The notes: generated by a model from the sequence alone, not told the origin. A stretch of DNA of 64,000 nt from an uncultured Psychroserpens sp. (GCF_947500255.1 NZ_CANMRL010000001.1:186001-250000); one strand, 5' to 3'. Counted from the first letter of the stretch, positions 36,034 to 45,318 are shown. A program made the numbers and translations.

Positions 36034-36897
36034 ATGAGACAACTAAAGATTACGAAGCAGGTTACTAATAGAGAAACAGCTTCGTTAGATAAATATTTAC
36101 AAGAAATTGGAAAGGTTGATTTAATTACTGCAGATGAAGAAGTTGAATTAGCACAACGTATCAAAGCAGGTGACCAATTAGCTTTGGAAAAATTAACTAA
36201 AGCTAATCTTCGTTTTGTAGTTTCTGTAGCGAAGCAATATCAAAATCAAGGCTTAACCTTACCTGATTTAATTAACGAAGGTAACTTAGGTTTAATTAAA
36301 GCTGCACAACGTTTTGATGAGACACGTGGATTTAAATTCATATCTTACGCTGTTTGGTGGATTCGTCAATCGATTCTTCAAGCGTTAGCTGAGCAATCGC
36401 GTATTGTACGTTTACCATTAAATAAGATTGGATCTATTAATAAAATTAATAAGACTTTTGCCTTTTTAGAGCAAAGTCATGAGCGTCCGCCAAGTGCAGA
36501 AGAGATTGCAAAAGAGTTAGACATGACTATTAACGATGTTAAGGAGTCTATGAAAAATTCTGGACGTCACGTATCAATGGATGCACCTTTAGTAGAAGGA
36601 GAAGATTCTAACTTATACGATGTATTGCGTAGCGGTGAATCTCCTAATCCAGATAAAGATTTATTACATGAATCTTTACGTACTGAAATTGAACGTGCAT
36701 TAGAAACATTGACTCCTCGTGAAGCAGATGTGATTCGTTTATACTTTGGTCTTGGAAATCAACACCCAATGACGTTAGAAGAAATAGGTGAAACATTTGA
36801 TTTAACACGTGAGCGTGTAAGACAAATTAAAGAAAAAGCGATTCGTAGATTAAAACACACGTCTCGTAGTAAAATATTAAAGACTTATTTAGGCTAG
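36034..36897 (+). CDS. rpoD: Primary RNA polymerase sigma factor, short Bacteroidota form
   Basis: A 287-residue sigma-70. It has region 1.2 ([19 protein letters not shown]), region 2 ([20 protein letters not shown], then [19 protein letters not shown]), region 3 and region 4 ([20 protein letters not shown]). It lacks the long N-terminal and non-conserved regions of proteobacterial RpoD, as is known for the primary sigma of Bacteroidota, which reads TTG/TAnnTTTG promoters. It is monocistronic, with a perfect Shine-Dalgarno and a downstream terminator. Confidence 0.95.
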   Translation: MRQLKITKQVTNRETASLDKYLQEIGKVDLITADEEVELAQRIKAGDQLALEKLTKANLRFVVSVAKQYQNQGLTLPDLINEGNLGLIKAAQRFDETRGFKFISYAVWWIRQSILQALAEQSRIVRLPLNKIGSINKINKTFAFLEQSHERPPSAEEIAKELDMTINDVKESMKNSGRHVSMDAPLVEGEDSNLYDVLRSGESPNPDKDLLHESLRTEIERALETLTPREADVIRLYFGLGNQHPMTLEEIGETFDLTRERVRQIKEKAIRRLKHTSRSKILKTYLG

Positions 36898-36938
36898 AGT
36901 AATTATTAGATAGTAATTACGACTAAATTACAGCAACA

Positions 36939-36966
36939 AACAGTTACACATAACTGTTCGTTTTTT
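36939..36966 (+). terminator. Terminator after rpoD
   Basis: AACAGTTA (36939-36946) and TAACTGTT (36951-36958) form an 8-bp stem with loop CACA, followed by CG and a T6 run. Confidence 0.8.
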
Positions 36967-36977
36967 GATTGATGAAA

Positions 36978-37012
36978 GAACCCACGGCTGATTACCGTGG
37001 GTTCACTTTTTT
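36978..37012. terminator. Terminator of the 40-residue minus-strand gene, also facing rpoD
   Basis: GAACCCACGG (36978-36987) pairs perfectly with CCGTGGGTTC (36995-37004). A T6 run follows on the plus strand; on the minus strand a weaker T-rich stretch follows farther on. Confidence 0.7.
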
Positions 37013-37018
37013 ATACAT

Positions 37019-37141
37019 TTACATCCAGCCAAATAATTTAAACACTCCAAATAAAACTCCTGTTGCAACAATAAGAACAACCAATGAAGGTATAAGGAGT
37101 TTAAACAATTCGGTAAAAAATAGTTTTATCTTTTCATCCAT
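37019..37141 (-). CDS. Short single-span membrane protein, 40 residues
   Basis: A short frame on the minus strand, ATG at 37141 to TAA at 37019. It begins MDEKIKLFFTELFKLL, followed by a clean hydrophobic helix (IPSLVVLIVATGVLFGVF) and ends FKLFGWM. The charge-then-helix design, ATG start, the terminator hairpin just beyond the stop, and a divergent rpe promoter next door support a real gene. I recall similar tiny membrane proteins in flavobacteria, but cannot name the family. Confidence 0.6.
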   Translation of the reverse strand: MDEKIKLFFTELFKLLIPSLVVLIVATGVLFGVFKLFGWM

Positions 37142-37185
37142 AAAACTAATATCGTAAATAATAAAGTCATTACAAAATAAGACTG

Positions 37186-37193
37186 TATCTTTG
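37186..37193 (+). promoter_or_regulatory. -7 promoter element for rpe
   Basis: TATCTTTG lies 23 nt before the rpe ATG and matches TAnnTTTG. No good -33 TTG is seen. Confidence 0.5.
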
Positions 37194-37216
37194 CCTAAAC
37201 CAAGTATACTCTTAAC

Positions 37217-37879
37217 ATGTCTAAAACTCTTATAGCTCCCTCAATGCTCGCTGCCGATTTTGGTAATCTTCAACGCGATGTAGAAATGGTAAACAACAGT
37301 GAAGCAGATTGGTTCCATATTGATGTCATGGATGGTCATTTTGTACCAAACATCTCCTACGGAATGCCAGTAATTCAAGCCATTAAAAAGCATGCCACTA
37401 AACCTCTTGATGTGCATTTAATGATAGAAAAACCTGAGCGCTATATCGAAGAGTTTGCAAAAGTTGGAGCAGATATCATTACAGTTCATCATGAGTCTAC
37501 AGTTCATTTACATCGTACACTAAGACAAATAAAAGATGCTGGATGCAAAGCAGGTATTGTACTAAATCTAACAACACCTATATCGGTTCTTGAAGATATT
37601 TTGCCAGAATGTTATATGGTCTTATTAATGTCTATCAATCCAGGGTTTGGCGGACAAAAATTTGAAGAAATGACTTATAACCGCGTAAAAAAATTACGTA
37701 AAATGGCGAATGATCAAGGTTTGGATACGCGAATTGAAATTGATGGTGGTGTCACAGATAAAAATGCTAAAGCACTTGTTGATGCTGGTGCAGATGTTTT
37801 GGTCGCAGGAAGTTATATTTTTAAAAGTGATAACCAAACTGAAACAATAAAACATTTGAAAGCAGTCGCTAACAATTAG
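37217..37879 (+). CDS. rpe: Ribulose-phosphate 3-epimerase
   Basis: A 220-residue TIM-barrel epimerase that interconverts ribulose 5-phosphate and xylulose 5-phosphate in the pentose phosphate pathway. Motifs: IAPSMLAADFGNL, the metal site WFHIDVMDGHFVPNISYG, DVHLMIEKPE, TVHHEST, MSINPGFGGQKF with EIDGGV, and VAGSYIFK. Length is normal. It has its own -7 element. Its stop overlaps the convergent wzc-like gene by 4 nt, so the two transcripts must overlap at the 3' ends. Confidence 0.95.
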   Translation: MSKTLIAPSMLAADFGNLQRDVEMVNNSEADWFHIDVMDGHFVPNISYGMPVIQAIKKHATKPLDVHLMIEKPERYIEEFAKVGADIITVHHESTVHLHRTLRQIKDAGCKAGIVLNLTTPISVLEDILPECYMVLLMSINPGFGGQKFEEMTYNRVKKLRKMANDQGLDTRIEIDGGVTDKNAKALVDAGADVLVAGSYIFKSDNQTETIKHLKAVANN

Positions 37880-40215
37880 TTCTTACTGCCATAACCATAA
37901 TTATAGCCATAGTTATAGCCATAGGATTTATTGTTACCAACACCATTGATGACATAAGCCATATTTTTAAGTTTTCCTGATTCAAATAAATCTTTAGAAA
38001 AACTCAATAATTTCTTATCGGTAAAATTAGCCCTTACAATGTAGACAGTCACATCAGATAATTGTGAAATGAGCATTGTATCTGTTACTAATATAGTTGG
38101 TGCAGTATCTACTACAATATAATCATAATGCTCTTTAGCTTCTTCTATAAGTGTTTCAAATCTTCCATTAGTTAACAAACTAGAAGGATTTGGAGGAATA
38201 CTCCCAGATAATAAAATATCATGATTAGGATGCTTGTCAAAACCTTTTACTAAATGGTCTTTCCAATCAAATGATTGATCATGTAAATAATTGGATAAAC
38301 CCACAGCATTTTTATCAGAATCGATTTGAGTATGAATTTGAGGGTTCCTCAAATCAGCTCCAATAAGTAGTACTTTTTTATTAAGACTTGACAATGCTAA
38401 AGATAAATTGATACTTATATAGGTTTTACCTTCACCTTTAATCGTCGACGTACAATAAATTACTTTTCCTTGATCCTTGTTATCATTTTTCATTAAAGGC
38501 ATAAGATAATTCACATTAGAGCTTAATATCCTAAACGATTCGGCCAAAGCAGAACGATCATTCGGGTTTCTAAAAATAAGTCCCTCGTTCTTTTTTATAT
38601 CTGGTATTTCTCCAATGATTGGTATTTTATTGTTTTGCTTTAAAATATCCTCTTTACCATGAAGTTTAGTATCTAGCATAAAAAACAAATACATCAACCC
38701 AAATGGCACAAGTAGTCCACCTAAAATGGCTCCTGCATAAACAATATTTGATTTTGGTGATATTGGACTCGAACTAGAAAGCGCATTGTCAACAACTTTA
38801 ATAGAGGGCTCGGTAATTGCTAAATTAATAGCGGCTTCTTCTCTTTTCTGAAGTAAAAGCAGGTACAGACTTTCTTTAATAGCTTGCTGTCGTTCAATTG
38901 CTCTTAACAACTTCTCTTTTTCAGGTATTTGCGACACTTGTCCAACAAACTTTCTGTTTCGACCTCTTAGCTGAGTTTGAGACACTTTTAGCTGTTGATT
39001 ATACGAATTTAATGATCTTGTAATATTAGCTCTAAGATCATTAATTTTAGACTGTACGAATCTAACTGTAGGGTTATTTGCTCCTCCACTACTTGCTAAT
39101 TTATCCCTGTCTAATATTGCAGTATTATACTCATTAATAAGGGAATTAATACTTCCGCTTTCTAATCCAATATTAGCTGGAAGAAGTCCACTACCTGTAT
39201 CCGATTTTAATGCTTCCTGCAATAAATTGGCCAATGCCAATTGGTTTTCAATTTGAAACACTTCCTCATCAGATTTTGAACGCTGTTGTAGTCCTAGTTC
39301 TGCATCAGCAGCCAAATCAACAAGATTGTTACTTTGCTTAAAATTTTTACGAACCAGTTCTATAGAATCTAGTTCAAAAGCTAGGTACTTAAACCTATCT
39401 TTAATAAATTCTAAAGTACGCTGAGAAACCTGTTGACGGTCTTTCACGCCATCTCTATTAAATACGCTCATGAGTGTATCTAAAATACGTTCAGAACGTT
39501 CTTTACTTTCACCCTTGATTGTCATCTTTAACAAATCACTTTGCTCTCCTATGGCTTCAACATTGATTCGGTTCTTTAAACCCAAAGCCGTGTTTCTTAA
39601 TGATCCATACTTGATAATAAAACGTTTGCCAATATTTTGGTCCAATACTTTTTTGTCATCAATTACTAAATGAAATGGGAGATTATGATCGGCTTCTAAA
39701 CTATTATGATTTGGAATGGAGAAGGTCTTTTCAGTCTTCACGTTGAGAATTTCAAATCCGTCTTGTTTCACATCTATGGTGTAAGTTAAAGGACTCGTAA
39801 TACTGTCAACATCAATAATTTGATCATAATAAAAAGGGAGGTCACCAATAAGTCTAGTTTGAATGGTCCCTTCTTCAAAAAAACGTGTATTTAATTTGAG
39901 CTTTCTAGCCACTCTTTCTACGATCATAAAAGAAGTTAGAATCTCAGTTTCATTTTCAAGATTAATATTCGTACGCTTAAAAATAAATGCAGAAGTAGGG
40001 AGTTCTAGCCCTTCAGATTCGTCTAAAATTTTCATTTTAGCCGTTGTTTGATATATTCTTGGTGCATATCTTAAGTACACATAAGCTCCAATAAACGCTA
40101 TTGCTAAGGAAACAGCAAACCAAGGCCAATATCTCAAGTATTTGCTTAACTCTTGTTTAAGATCTACATTATCATCTTCTGAAAATGTATATGGGTTATT
40201 TGTAGAAGGCTCCAT
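37876..40215 (-). CDS. wzc: Wzc-like chain-length regulator and tyrosine autokinase
   Basis: A 779-residue polysaccharide co-polymerase fused to a bacterial tyrosine kinase. It has an N-terminal membrane helix (about 33-50), a long periplasmic coiled-coil region, a second membrane helix (about 495-515), and a cytosolic kinase with Walker A STIKGEGKTYISIN (near residue 590), Walker A' VLLIGADLRNP and Walker B YIVVDTAP. The C-terminal tail SYGYNYGYNYGYG carries six tyrosines for autophosphorylation. It controls the length of the polymer and drives export with the Wza protein encoded just upstream. Confidence 0.92.
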   Translation of the reverse strand: MEPSTNNPYTFSEDDNVDLKQELSKYLRYWPWFAVSLAIAFIGAYVYLRYAPRIYQTTAKMKILDESEGLELPTSAFIFKRTNINLENETEILTSFMIVERVARKLKLNTRFFEEGTIQTRLIGDLPFYYDQIIDVDSITSPLTYTIDVKQDGFEILNVKTEKTFSIPNHNSLEADHNLPFHLVIDDKKVLDQNIGKRFIIKYGSLRNTALGLKNRINVEAIGEQSDLLKMTIKGESKERSERILDTLMSVFNRDGVKDRQQVSQRTLEFIKDRFKYLAFELDSIELVRKNFKQSNNLVDLAADAELGLQQRSKSDEEVFQIENQLALANLLQEALKSDTGSGLLPANIGLESGSINSLINEYNTAILDRDKLASSGGANNPTVRFVQSKINDLRANITRSLNSYNQQLKVSQTQLRGRNRKFVGQVSQIPEKEKLLRAIERQQAIKESLYLLLLQKREEAAINLAITEPSIKVVDNALSSSSPISPKSNIVYAGAILGGLLVPFGLMYLFFMLDTKLHGKEDILKQNNKIPIIGEIPDIKKNEGLIFRNPNDRSALAESFRILSSNVNYLMPLMKNDNKDQGKVIYCTSTIKGEGKTYISINLSLALSSLNKKVLLIGADLRNPQIHTQIDSDKNAVGLSNYLHDQSFDWKDHLVKGFDKHPNHDILLSGSIPPNPSSLLTNGRFETLIEEAKEHYDYIVVDTAPTILVTDTMLISQLSDVTVYIVRANFTDKKLLSFSKDLFESGKLKNMAYVINGVGNNKSYGYNYGYNYGYGSKN
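37880..37921. repeat. Short tandem repeat encoding the tyrosine tail
   Basis: A 12-nt unit related to CATAGTTATAGC is repeated about three times, coding for successive YGYN units at the C-terminus of the Wzc-like kinase. Replication slippage here would change the number of phosphorylatable tyrosines in steps of two. Confidence 0.6.
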
Positions 40216-40217
40216 AA

Positions 40218-40979
40218 TTATCGTGTCAATAAAATAATTGAACTTAACACTAAAGATGCAATAGTTAGTACAGTACCTACATTATTTACAAAACCAGCGT
40301 TTTTAACCCTTGGGTTATTTGGATTAACAATAATCACATCATTAGGTTTTATAAAATAATACTCACTATCCATAAATGCAGTAGAAGTTAAATCTATATG
40401 TGTTATTTTCCTAACACCATCTACATCTCTGGTCATTATAATATCATCTCTCTTTCCATTAATTGTTAGGTCTCCTGCATACCCTAATGCTTGAAGTAAT
40501 GTTATGTTTTGTTCAGTAAAATTGTAAGTTCCAGGAGCGTTGACTTCTCCTAGAACAGTAATCTTTGCATTTACTAATCGCACTTCGAGCGTAGGATTGT
40601 TTAAATGAGCGCCATCAATCAATAACTTTTTGATTTTTTCTTCAATTTCTAAGGCAGTAAGATTAGATACAGATATTTGTCCTAAGATAGGGAAATTAAT
40701 AGTTCCTTCATTTGTGACTAAATAGCCTTGAAGTTTAATTAATTCCAACGAATTTACTTGCACATCGCTATTTCCTCCTCTATTGTAAGGAATAGCAGCT
40801 TCAGGAACTAAACTCTCAACAGTTATCTTTAAAATATCATTAGGCTGGATTGTAGCTGTTTGATACGTTATTTCTGAACTGTTATTCTGTGTAGCATCTT
40901 GTAAGTACAAAATTTCTTTTTTTGAAGCACATGATGTTATCACAAAAAGCAACACTAATCCTAAAAACTTAATTTTCAT
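40218..40979 (-). CDS. wza: Wza-like polysaccharide export lipoprotein
   Basis: A 253-residue outer-membrane lipoprotein with lipobox VITSC (Cys17). It has a Poly_export domain (IQPNDILKITVESLVPEA, TIFPI-like INFPILGQISVSNLT) and an SLBB domain (TVLGEVNAPGTYNFTEQN), then a final hydrophobic helix (VLTIASLVLSSIIL) that would cross or touch the membrane. It forms the export channel. It lies 2 nt upstream of wzc and both have the promoter at 41003-41031. Confidence 0.9.
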   Translation of the reverse strand: MKIKFLGLVLLFVITSCASKKEILYLQDATQNNSSEITYQTATIQPNDILKITVESLVPEAAIPYNRGGNSDVQVNSLELIKLQGYLVTNEGTINFPILGQISVSNLTALEIEEKIKKLLIDGAHLNNPTLEVRLVNAKITVLGEVNAPGTYNFTEQNITLLQALGYAGDLTINGKRDDIIMTRDVDGVRKITHIDLTSTAFMDSEYYFIKPNDVIIVNPNNPRVKNAGFVNNVGTVLTIASLVLSSIILLTR

Positions 40980-41002
40980 ATATCTATAAGTTAATCAAGA
41001 AG

Positions 41003-41031
41003 CAAATATAACCTATTTAAGGCAATCTCAA
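41003..41031 (-). promoter_or_regulatory. Promoter for the wza-wzc pair
   Basis: On the minus strand, TTG (41031-41029), an 18-nt spacer and TATATTTG (41010-41003) match the Bacteroidota consensus. The predicted leader is short, about 18 nt. Confidence 0.65.
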
Positions 41032-41067
41032 AGTCATGTTTAACCAAGATTGACGCCGTTTATTACA

Positions 41068-42180
41068 TTAAATTTCAATTTTATCTCGCTGCTTAGCGAA
41101 ATTCCTTTTTAAAACAAAAGGCAGATAATACAGTATAGATCCATAAATTAGTAGGAGTCCTATTTGTGTATTCAGATTTAGATGAAGCATATTAAAAGCT
41201 ATAACAATGATAACCAAATTGATTGCAACAATGAATGCCGTTGTTTGTATATGTGTAAATCCTGCCTGAATAAAACGATGGTGAATATGGTTTTTATCTG
41301 CTTCAAAGGGACTTTTCTTCAATACAAAAATTCTGATAAAGAATATTCTAAATGTATCCATTAATGGAAAAAACAACATCGCTAATGCTAAGGCTGGTGA
41401 CGCTTTAAAATAGTCTGAATTTATATTTGTTTGTGATTGAGATATAAAGCTAATGGTAAAGAAAGCTAAAAGAAAACCCACAATCATCGAACCTGTATCT
41501 CCCATGAAAATCTTATTCTTTTTAGAAAAATTGAGTCGCAAAAACGCTAGTAAAGCACCTATTAATGCAACTGAAATAGTTGCTAGACTTAAAGCTCCAG
41601 AATCATAAAAAAGCAAACTAAATACTATACTAATCAAAAGTGCAACACTTCCAGCTAATCCATCTATACCATCAATCAAATTGTAAGCGTTAATAATCAA
41701 AATATAAACGAACAATGTAAAAAATATAGACACCCAATATGGTAGTACATCGACGTCAAGAATTTTAGAAAATCCTATAATTCTCGTATCGGTAAAAACT
41801 ATTAAAAGTAGTGCAGCTACTAATTGCCCAAGAAATTTTGATCGTGCCGACAATACAGTTAAGTCGTCTTTTAATCCAAGAAAGAACAAAATTGTAAGTC
41901 CTCCCATAACCAATAACAACACCTTAGTATTCAACATGGCTCCAACTATAGTCATTACCACAACCAAGCTTAAAAAAATACCAATACCTCCCAAGGTTGG
42001 TGTATTATTAGAGTGTAAGCTCCTACTATCTGGCTCGTCCATGAGTTGCTTTTTTTTGGCAACATAAAGAATCGTGGGAAAGGTTTGTTGTGCTATTATA
42101 AAAGCCAACAGAAACGCCGCGAGCAACCATATAATAGGGCTATTCTCAGGATTAAAATTTTCAAGTAGTGTTTCTATCAT
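41068..42180 (-). CDS. wecA: WecA-like undecaprenyl-phosphate sugar-1-phosphate transferase
   Basis: A 370-residue polytopic membrane protein (about 10-11 helices) of the MraY/WecA family. Motifs: the metal-binding DDLTVLSARSKFLGQ, NLIDGIDGLAGS, FMGDTGSMIVGF and the cytosolic HHRFIQAG. It starts the lipid-linked repeat unit by transferring GlcNAc-1-P or a related sugar to undecaprenyl phosphate. Adjacent wecB- and wecG-like genes point to a GlcNAc-ManNAc primer. Confidence 0.88.
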   Translation of the reverse strand: MIETLLENFNPENSPIIWLLAAFLLAFIIAQQTFPTILYVAKKKQLMDEPDSRSLHSNNTPTLGGIGIFLSLVVVMTIVGAMLNTKVLLLVMGGLTILFFLGLKDDLTVLSARSKFLGQLVAALLLIVFTDTRIIGFSKILDVDVLPYWVSIFFTLFVYILIINAYNLIDGIDGLAGSVALLISIVFSLLFYDSGALSLATISVALIGALLAFLRLNFSKKNKIFMGDTGSMIVGFLLAFFTISFISQSQTNINSDYFKASPALALAMLFFPLMDTFRIFFIRIFVLKKSPFEADKNHIHHRFIQAGFTHIQTTAFIVAINLVIIVIAFNMLHLNLNTQIGLLLIYGSILYYLPFVLKRNFAKQRDKIEI

Positions 42181-42285
42181 AATAGATTTGATGTCATTTT
42201 ATGTATCCATTAATAGCTAGTACAAGATACAAATTAAAAAAGTAAACTTTTAATAGAAAAGAATTGAGGTAGCAGGTATTGAATA

Positions 42286-43386
42286 TTATTTACAACATAT
42301 TTTGTTTTTTAAGACCTCTATAATTCTATGAGCTGTTTGACCATCCCATAAAGGAATATCACTTCCTGATTTCCAGTTTCCTGCAAACAAAGTATCCAAA
42401 TAAGGTTTTAATTTTTTGGGGTCGGTTCCAACCAATTCATTAGTACCTAAGGTTATGGTCTCTGGTCTTTCAGTATTATCACGAAGTGTTAAACATGGAA
42501 CTCTAAGAATAGAAGCTTCTTCGGTAATACCACCAGAATCGGTAATTACTGCTTTGGCGCGCTCTACTAAATAATTAAACTCTAAGTAGCTCAATGGTTC
42601 AACCATATGAAGTCTTTGGTGGTTGACATGTAATCGTTCTAAGATTTTTGCTGTTCTAGGATGTACTGGAAAAACTAACGGTAAATCTTGAGTGTGAGCA
42701 ATAATCTCATCAATCATATCTTTTAGCTGAGACTCTTCATCAACATTTGCTGGTCTATGAAGTGTCATCACAATATAATTACCGTCTTTGAGGTCAAGAT
42801 TTTTCCAAACCGATGGCTGTATAAAGTGAGGACGTTGTTTTAACAACGTATCTATCATTGTATTTCCAACGAAAAATATTTGATCGTCTCCTACACCACT
42901 AGTCTTTAAATTACTATTCGCAGTATTTGATGTTGTGAAAAAGTAATTTGTAATACTATCTGTAACTAATCGATTAATTTCTTCAGGCATTGTCCAATCA
43001 TCAGATCGAATACCGCCTTCAACATGTGCCACTTTAGTATGCAATTTTTGAGCAACCAAAGCACAGGCCATTGTAGAAGTTACATCACCCACAACCAAAA
43101 CCAAGTCGGCTGGATTTGCCATTAACTCTCTCTCAAAATGAATCATAATATTTGCTGTTTGCTCAGCCTGAGTCCCTCCACTACACTCTAAATTGACGTG
43201 TGGTTCGGGTATTTCAAGCTGTTCAAAAAAGCTCCCTGACATATTTTTATCATAATGCTGCCCTGTATGAACCAATCTATAGTCCATATCAAAATCATCT
43301 TGTTTAGCTTTTTGAATCGCATGAATAATTGGTGCTATTTTCATAAAATTAGGTCTAGCTCCAGCAATTATTGTGACTTTATACAT
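42286..43386 (-). CDS. wecB: UDP-N-acetylglucosamine 2-epimerase, non-hydrolysing
   Basis: A 366-residue epimerase converting UDP-GlcNAc to UDP-ManNAc. Motifs: AGARPNFMKIAPI, HTGQHYDKNMS, HVEGGIRSDDWTMPEE with the catalytic acidic residues, TLHRPANVDEE, and ITDSGGITEEASIL. Its product would be the donor for the WecG/TagA-like transferase encoded 23 nt downstream. No UDP-ManNAc dehydrogenase is seen in this window, so the sugar may be used as ManNAc. Confidence 0.93.
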   Translation of the reverse strand: MYKVTIIAGARPNFMKIAPIIHAIQKAKQDDFDMDYRLVHTGQHYDKNMSGSFFEQLEIPEPHVNLECSGGTQAEQTANIMIHFERELMANPADLVLVVGDVTSTMACALVAQKLHTKVAHVEGGIRSDDWTMPEEINRLVTDSITNYFFTTSNTANSNLKTSGVGDDQIFFVGNTMIDTLLKQRPHFIQPSVWKNLDLKDGNYIVMTLHRPANVDEESQLKDMIDEIIAHTQDLPLVFPVHPRTAKILERLHVNHQRLHMVEPLSYLEFNYLVERAKAVITDSGGITEEASILRVPCLTLRDNTERPETITLGTNELVGTDPKKLKPYLDTLFAGNWKSGSDIPLWDGQTAHRIIEVLKNKICCK

Positions 43387-43409
43387 ATTGAGTTTTGTTA
43401 TAATATCGT

Positions 43410-44108
43410 TTAGTAACGATTTAAGTGCAAATTAACAAAAAAACGCACTAAGTGTATTTGACGCTTTATTCTTGAAGGCTGGCTTAGCAATCTGTAGGTC
43501 CATTCCATATTATTCTTTACCCACCACTCAGGTGCACGTTTAACATGTCCTGTATAGACATCAAAACTACCACCTAAACCTTGGTAAACAGCTTGATGTG
43601 ATTGTTGGATACGCTCCATCAAGTTTTCTTGTTTGGGTGAGCCCATTGCGACAAAAACAACATCTGGACTGTGTTTTTTAATATCGGCAATTAAAGCTTG
43701 TTCTTCTGCTTCAGTTTTAATGTATCCATTTCTAAAATTACAGATGTTAATCCCATCAAATTCAGATTTCAATTGAGTAACTGTAGCTTCGATAATCTCT
43801 TGCTTTCCGCCTACCAAATAAAATGATTTGGTCTTGTAATAATGTTGAACAACATCTAACCAAAGTTCACAACCTGGAATTTTTACCACATTTTTGAATC
43901 CCTTTTTCTGAAGTGCCCAAACGGCTCCAATTCCATCAGGATAGCCTAAATTTCTATTAATAAGAGCACGACTATCTTCTGTTGCATGAAGAATTTTTTC
44001 AGCATTTACGGCAACCATTATTTTATGATTATCGAACGCATATTGCATCAACTCTTTTCTAGATTTTGGAGCATAGGTCATCACTCCGTTCAAGAACTTA
44101 GCTTCCAC
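43410..44108 (-). CDS. WecG/TagA/CpsF-family glycosyltransferase
   Basis: A 232-residue GT26-family transferase. Motifs: INRNLGYPDGIGAVWALQ with the conserved Asp, SFYLVGGKQEI, VVFVAMGSPKQE and GLGGSFDVYTGHVKRAPEW. Members transfer ManNAc or ManNAcA to the lipid-linked GlcNAc made by WecA, which fits the presence of wecA and wecB. Its start overlaps the end of the next upstream gene by 11 nt, so translation is coupled. Confidence 0.9.
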   Translation of the reverse strand: MEAKFLNGVMTYAPKSRKELMQYAFDNHKIMVAVNAEKILHATEDSRALINRNLGYPDGIGAVWALQKKGFKNVVKIPGCELWLDVVQHYYKTKSFYLVGGKQEIIEATVTQLKSEFDGINICNFRNGYIKTEAEEQALIADIKKHSPDVVFVAMGSPKQENLMERIQQSHQAVYQGLGGSFDVYTGHVKRAPEWWVKNNMEWTYRLLSQPSRIKRQIHLVRFFVNLHLNRY

Positions 44109-45318
44109 GATTTTCAGATTTAGTTTCTAATAAGAAATGTGCCATGGCATTAAACATAAATGCATTACTCCACCTCATATAAGATATTTTGGAGCTTATG
44201 CCTTTTTTTAACTGGTAATAAAAATAGCCTTTTTTATGCTGCATATGGTCTATAGTCCAATTTAAAACCTTTGACAATAGTGCTTCATTCTCTTTAAACG
44301 CATTTAGTTTAGACAAAGTCACTATGACTTGAGCCGGACAATGAATATCGATTGGGTATGTTTTATCATTATAATATTTTGGCATACCATTATCTTCAAA
44401 GAAATGATGTAAATAATAGGCTAAGCCTTTGTCTATATAGTTTAGAAAACTGTAGTCTTTGGTATGTTGCTGATAAGTTTCTATTGCATCCAAATTAAAC
44501 CCTGTATGAAAACTATCTTTCCAAGATTGAATTGGCAGTAAACCATAAATCCATGAGCCATCTTCTTCTTGTAGATCACATGCAGAAGTTACAGCTAGTT
44601 TAGCCATATTAGCATGCTCCTCATTCTTTGTATACTTGTATGAATAACTCAAGATTTTAGCACCTAAAAGTGATGCATTAATCACTGTATTATTTCCATC
44701 CTTTATACTGTATGAAAATATTATACCTTGTCCATGTGGTGTTCTGGATAAATCGTTAAGCACAAAATCTGCAGCAGATAAGGTTTCTTTCAAAACAGAT
44801 TTATTCTTTGTGATTTCATAGCTTTCTAATAACGCTTCAACACAAAAACAAGTAGCTACTACTGTTGGTGTATGCTTTGGAAATAGAAACAACCGCCTAG
44901 CTTGCCAATCAAAATTATAACCCCAAGCCGAGCCAGAATATCCTTTGCTTCTCAAGCTAAGCAATAGATCTGAAATCTCATTAATGCGTTTTAAGATATC
45001 GTCTTTATCACCGAAATCTTCACAACCATTTTTAGCTAATTTATACAATCGACAATACCCTAATAAAAATAATGCAACACCTTTGGCATTGTGCTCTTTA
45101 GGCACCATAAGTAGTCTTCTAAAATTAATCGGACTTCTTTTAAACCCTTGTATCCAAGCTAATCTAGCTAAGTCCCAACGCTTTAAAGGTAAGGCTTGAA
45201 ATACTTTAGAATTTAATCCATCATATGGATCCCAACCCTTGAAGTTTTCGGCTTCACAATAGGCTTTAAGTTTTAAAAAGCTTGATGCGACTTTATATCT
45301 CAACTTGTTGCCCTCCAC
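44098..45318 (-). CDS. Alpha/alpha-toroid-like protein of unknown function
   Basis: A 406-residue protein, mostly helical, with repeated helix pairs and Gly/Trp-rich turns (YSGSAWGYNFDWQARR, LLESYEITKNKS, LQEEDGSWIYGLLPI, DSFHTGFNLDAIETY) typical of (alpha/alpha)6 or toroid folds of six-hairpin glycosidases and terpenoid-cyclase-like proteins. Some databases label such proteins delta-aminolevulinic acid dehydratase, which I regard as an error. Between an oxidoreductase and a glycosyltransferase, a sugar-related role is likely, but no catalytic motif can be named. It overlaps both neighbours (26 and 11 nt). Confidence 0.6.
   Translation of the reverse strand: MEGNKLRYKVASSFLKLKAYCEAENFKGWDPYDGLNSKVFQALPLKRWDLARLAWIQGFKRSPINFRRLLMVPKEHNAKGVALFLLGYCRLYKLAKNGCEDFGDKDDILKRINEISDLLLSLRSKGYSGSAWGYNFDWQARRLFLFPKHTPTVVATCFCVEALLESYEITKNKSVLKETLSAADFVLNDLSRTPHGQGIIFSYSIKDGNNTVINASLLGAKILSYSYKYTKNEEHANMAKLAVTSACDLQEEDGSWIYGLLPIQSWKDSFHTGFNLDAIETYQQHTKDYSFLNYIDKGLAYYLHHFFEDNGMPKYYNDKTYPIDIHCPAQVIVTLSKLNAFKENEALLSKVLNWTIDHMQHKKGYFYYQLKKGISSKISYMRWSNAFMFNAMAHFLLETKSENRGS

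Noticed and set aside
36969-37157. A 62-codon plus-strand frame downstream of rpoD
   Set aside because: It runs through the terminator hairpins and is antisense to the better supported 40-residue membrane protein.
37876-37921. Possible CRISPR-like or other DNA repeat array
   Set aside because: The repeat is only 12 nt, has no spacers, and codes in frame for the tyrosine tail of the Wzc-like kinase.
44098-45318. Delta-aminolevulinic acid dehydratase as the name for the 406-residue protein
   Set aside because: It has none of the Schiff-base lysine or metal-binding motifs of HemB, and its helix-pair repeat layout is that of a toroid fold.
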